In this document: one piece after another, positions 14,660-15,748 of the stretch
How positions within the stretch are numbered: the stretch's first letter is position 1
How the letters are laid out: the number at the start of each line of letters is the position of its first letter
Source of the DNA: JAKFVC01 sp040386595
Lineage (GTDB): Bacteria > Planctomycetota > Planctomycetia > Planctomycetales > Planctomycetaceae
Direction of reading: 5' to 3'
Assembly (NCBI GenBank): GCA_040386595.1
Contig: JAZKFE010000363.1
Location: 1-15,748 of the forward strand
DNA length: 15,748 nucleotides
The notes under the pieces: generated by a model
What the model was told of the DNA's origin: nothing
Database searches by the model: none
What the model saw: only the letters and a program-made list of their open reading frames with translations
Made by a program: the position numbers and the translations under genes

Positions 14660-15445
14660 ATGGTGGGCCGTAGTAAAAAACTCCCAATCAATCCCGAGCT
14701 GGCCGCATTGCGGGCGGCACCGGCTGAAGGTCTGTCTCCTGGGACTGAGCGGACCGAGGAAGTCGGGGCTCAGGCCGTCGCCAGGGGCAAAGTGAACAAG
14801 GGACGGTGGCTTGGCGCTGGTGAGGCCCGGGTCTTCGTTCCCAATGGCGAGATTGTCGAGGAGATTCGCGCGTTGCTGGCCGACTCGTGGACTCCCGGCG
14901 ATATCAAACGGGCATTGGCTTGCAAATTCGGTGGCAACGGGGCGTCGTTTGCCAAGCATATTGCTCACGCGCGACAGAGAAACCTCGCCACGCTGGCCCG
15001 CAAGCCCGAGGAAGCGAAGTCGGACAGCGTGCAGCAGTGGCAACAATTGCTCACGGAAGAGCGTCAGAAGCGAGCCCAGGCCAGCGCGGATGTGGAGGCG
15101 GCGAAGGTCAAGCTGGAGACAGCCTATGCAGCTTACGACGACGCCACTCCCGCAGACTATAAGATTGCCCGAGATCGATTGGATGTAGCAGTGAGTGCCT
15201 TGGAACGAGCCGAAAAATTGCTGGCCGCAACCAAGCACAGTATGGCTCAGTATCAGCACACCATCGACCAGATTCTCGGGAACCTGTCCCCCATCGAATA
15301 CAAGGACGCCAACGAGAAGAAGTCTGAGTTGGCGAATCCCACTGAACCGCTGACCGAGAAAGAATCGAATGCCAAGCTGCAGCAGCTGCTGGGCAAGATT
15401 CGTGGCGAGATCCCAGCGGAAGTTTCCACCCCTTCGGCGAATTGA
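14660..15445 (+). CDS. HTH and coiled-coil protein, possible phage small terminase subunit
   Basis: The 261-residue product starts at an ATG with GAGGGA 7 bp upstream. Residues 1-60 are basic and Ala/Gly-rich. Residues 63-107 (IVEEIRALLADSWTPGDIKR, a short loop, then FAKHIAHARQR) fit a helix-turn-helix of the type found at the N-terminus of phage small terminase subunits and transposase-like regulators. Residues 125-215 are a long charged coiled coil likely to drive oligomerisation, and the tail is polar. Small terminases bind the pac/cos DNA site and form rings that feed DNA to the large subunit. That role fits the domain order and the gene cassette, but no family motif proves it; a replication or regulatory protein is equally possible. 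It is followed after 6 bp by the next gene. A longer antisense frame (14588-15700) is judged a shadow. Confidence 0.75.
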   Translation: MVGRSKKLPINPELAALRAAPAEGLSPGTERTEEVGAQAVARGKVNKGRWLGAGEARVFVPNGEIVEEIRALLADSWTPGDIKRALACKFGGNGASFAKHIAHARQRNLATLARKPEEAKSDSVQQWQQLLTEERQKRAQASADVEAAKVKLETAYAAYDDATPADYKIARDRLDVAVSALERAEKLLAATKHSMAQYQHTIDQILGNLSPIEYKDANEKKSELANPTEPLTEKESNAKLQQLLGKIRGEIPAEVSTPSAN

Positions 15446-15451
15446 GTCATC

Positions 15452-15709
15452 ATGGACCACAAGCCAGATCCAGCAACATCCGCCAAAAACAAAGCCCGCG
15501 AGCTCTACGCCGCTGCCTGGGGCGACTTCTGCGGCACGTTCTACGATGACGAACGGGTTCAGGCCGAAGCCAACATGCGACTGACTCGGCAACGTCTGTA
15601 CGACATATATCACGTCGAAATCGGTGAGAACTTCTTGGCCAATCTGCCGGGCTATCTGAACTACATGCACATTTACAGCAGCAACACCAAACGGTTTCAC
15701 TGGGATTGA
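15452..15709 (+). CDS. Small soluble protein of the same cassette, unrecognised
   Basis: 85 residues, starting at an ATG 6 bp after the previous stop, so the two are almost certainly co-transcribed. It has only a weak GAG as ribosome binding site, so translation may depend on coupling. The sequence is helical, with a helix at 10-27, a second at 33-55 and an aromatic C-terminal part (GYLNYMHIYSSN, ending RFHWD). No membrane segment or signal peptide is seen. I recognise no family. In phage modules, small proteins of this size between terminase genes are common, which is context only. Confidence 0.7.
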   Translation: MDHKPDPATSAKNKARELYAAAWGDFCGTFYDDERVQAEANMRLTRQRLYDIYHVEIGENFLANLPGYLNYMHIYSSNTKRFHWD

Positions 15710-15720
15710 GGTAGCTGTGG

Positions 15721-15748
15721 GTGACCGATCCCCCGCCGCAGGGTTTAA
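15721..15748 (+). CDS. Start of the next cassette gene, cut by the window edge
   Basis: GTG at 15721 follows GAGGT (15708-15712) by 8 bp and lies 11 bp after the previous stop. Only nine codons (VTDPPPQGL) are visible. An in-phase alternative is impossible to test; a GTG at 15717 is closer to the ribosome binding site than usual. In a packaging module this would be the place for the large terminase or portal gene. Confidence 0.5.

Noticed and set aside
14588..15700. 370-codon open frame on the minus strand
   Set aside because: It is the antisense shadow of the 14660 and 15452 genes. Its translation is dominated by Leu/Gly/Val with scattered Cys and no domain pattern, while the plus-strand genes have ribosome binding sites, tight spacing and protein-like charged helices.

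Overview
The window looks like a stretch of accessory chromosome from a free-living bacterium. A planctomycete (Planctomycetota) is my best guess. The hints are large orphan membrane or exported proteins with no recognisable family, a RRDFLR-type Tat signal, and decayed REP-associated tyrosine transposase (RAYT) elements whose residue patterns I associate with that phylum. This assignment is inference; there is no rRNA or marker gene to settle it.

Layout, left to right. (1) Positions 1-746, minus strand: the first 248 codons of glucose-1-phosphate thymidylyltransferase (rfbA/rmlA), the first step of dTDP-L-rhamnose synthesis, running off the left edge. (2) About 1433-3076, plus: an unrecognised polytopic membrane protein. 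(3) 3176-3822: decayed RAYT element copy 1. (4) 3957-4601, plus: a small, probably exported, unrecognised protein. (5) About 4673-5268: decayed RAYT element copy 2, ending in a perfect 14-bp inverted repeat. (6) 5273-7957, minus: an 894-residue envelope protein with signal peptide, coiled coil, two membrane segments and a large C-terminal domain. It is divergent from (7) 8194-9447, plus: a 417-residue Tat-signal protein of unknown function. (8) 9469-10358: a solitary inverted REP followed by RAYT element copy 3. (9) About 10367/10418-10612, plus: a small ORF with a textbook intrinsic terminator (10622-10663). (10) 12257 to 10724, minus: a two-gene operon of a GNAT-like acetyltransferase and an unrecognised 291-residue protein, with overlapping reading frames and good ribosome binding sites. 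(11) About 12606-12648, minus: the 5' half of a tRNA with CAT anticodon, broken just after the anticodon loop. (12) 12660-14126: about 1.5 kb without a convincing gene, holding one more REP-like sequence. (13) 14127 to the right edge, plus: a compact cassette of small genes that resembles the start of a phage packaging module (an HTH plus coiled-coil protein as a possible small terminase subunit), though no member is identified by a diagnostic motif.

The unifying signal is the REP/RAYT family. Three long copies lie in the same orientation in intergenic gaps. Two of them (copies 1 and 3) keep paired, oppositely oriented hairpin ends. All three carry the same broken transposase reading frame, so they probably share an already defective ancestor. 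REP-like sequences also stand alone at 9469-9496 and 13553-13585, and as an inverted repeat at 5233-5268. The half tRNA suggests an integration or deletion junction near 12606. The least understood but solid genes are the GNAT-like/291-residue operon and the divergent 894/417-residue envelope pair.
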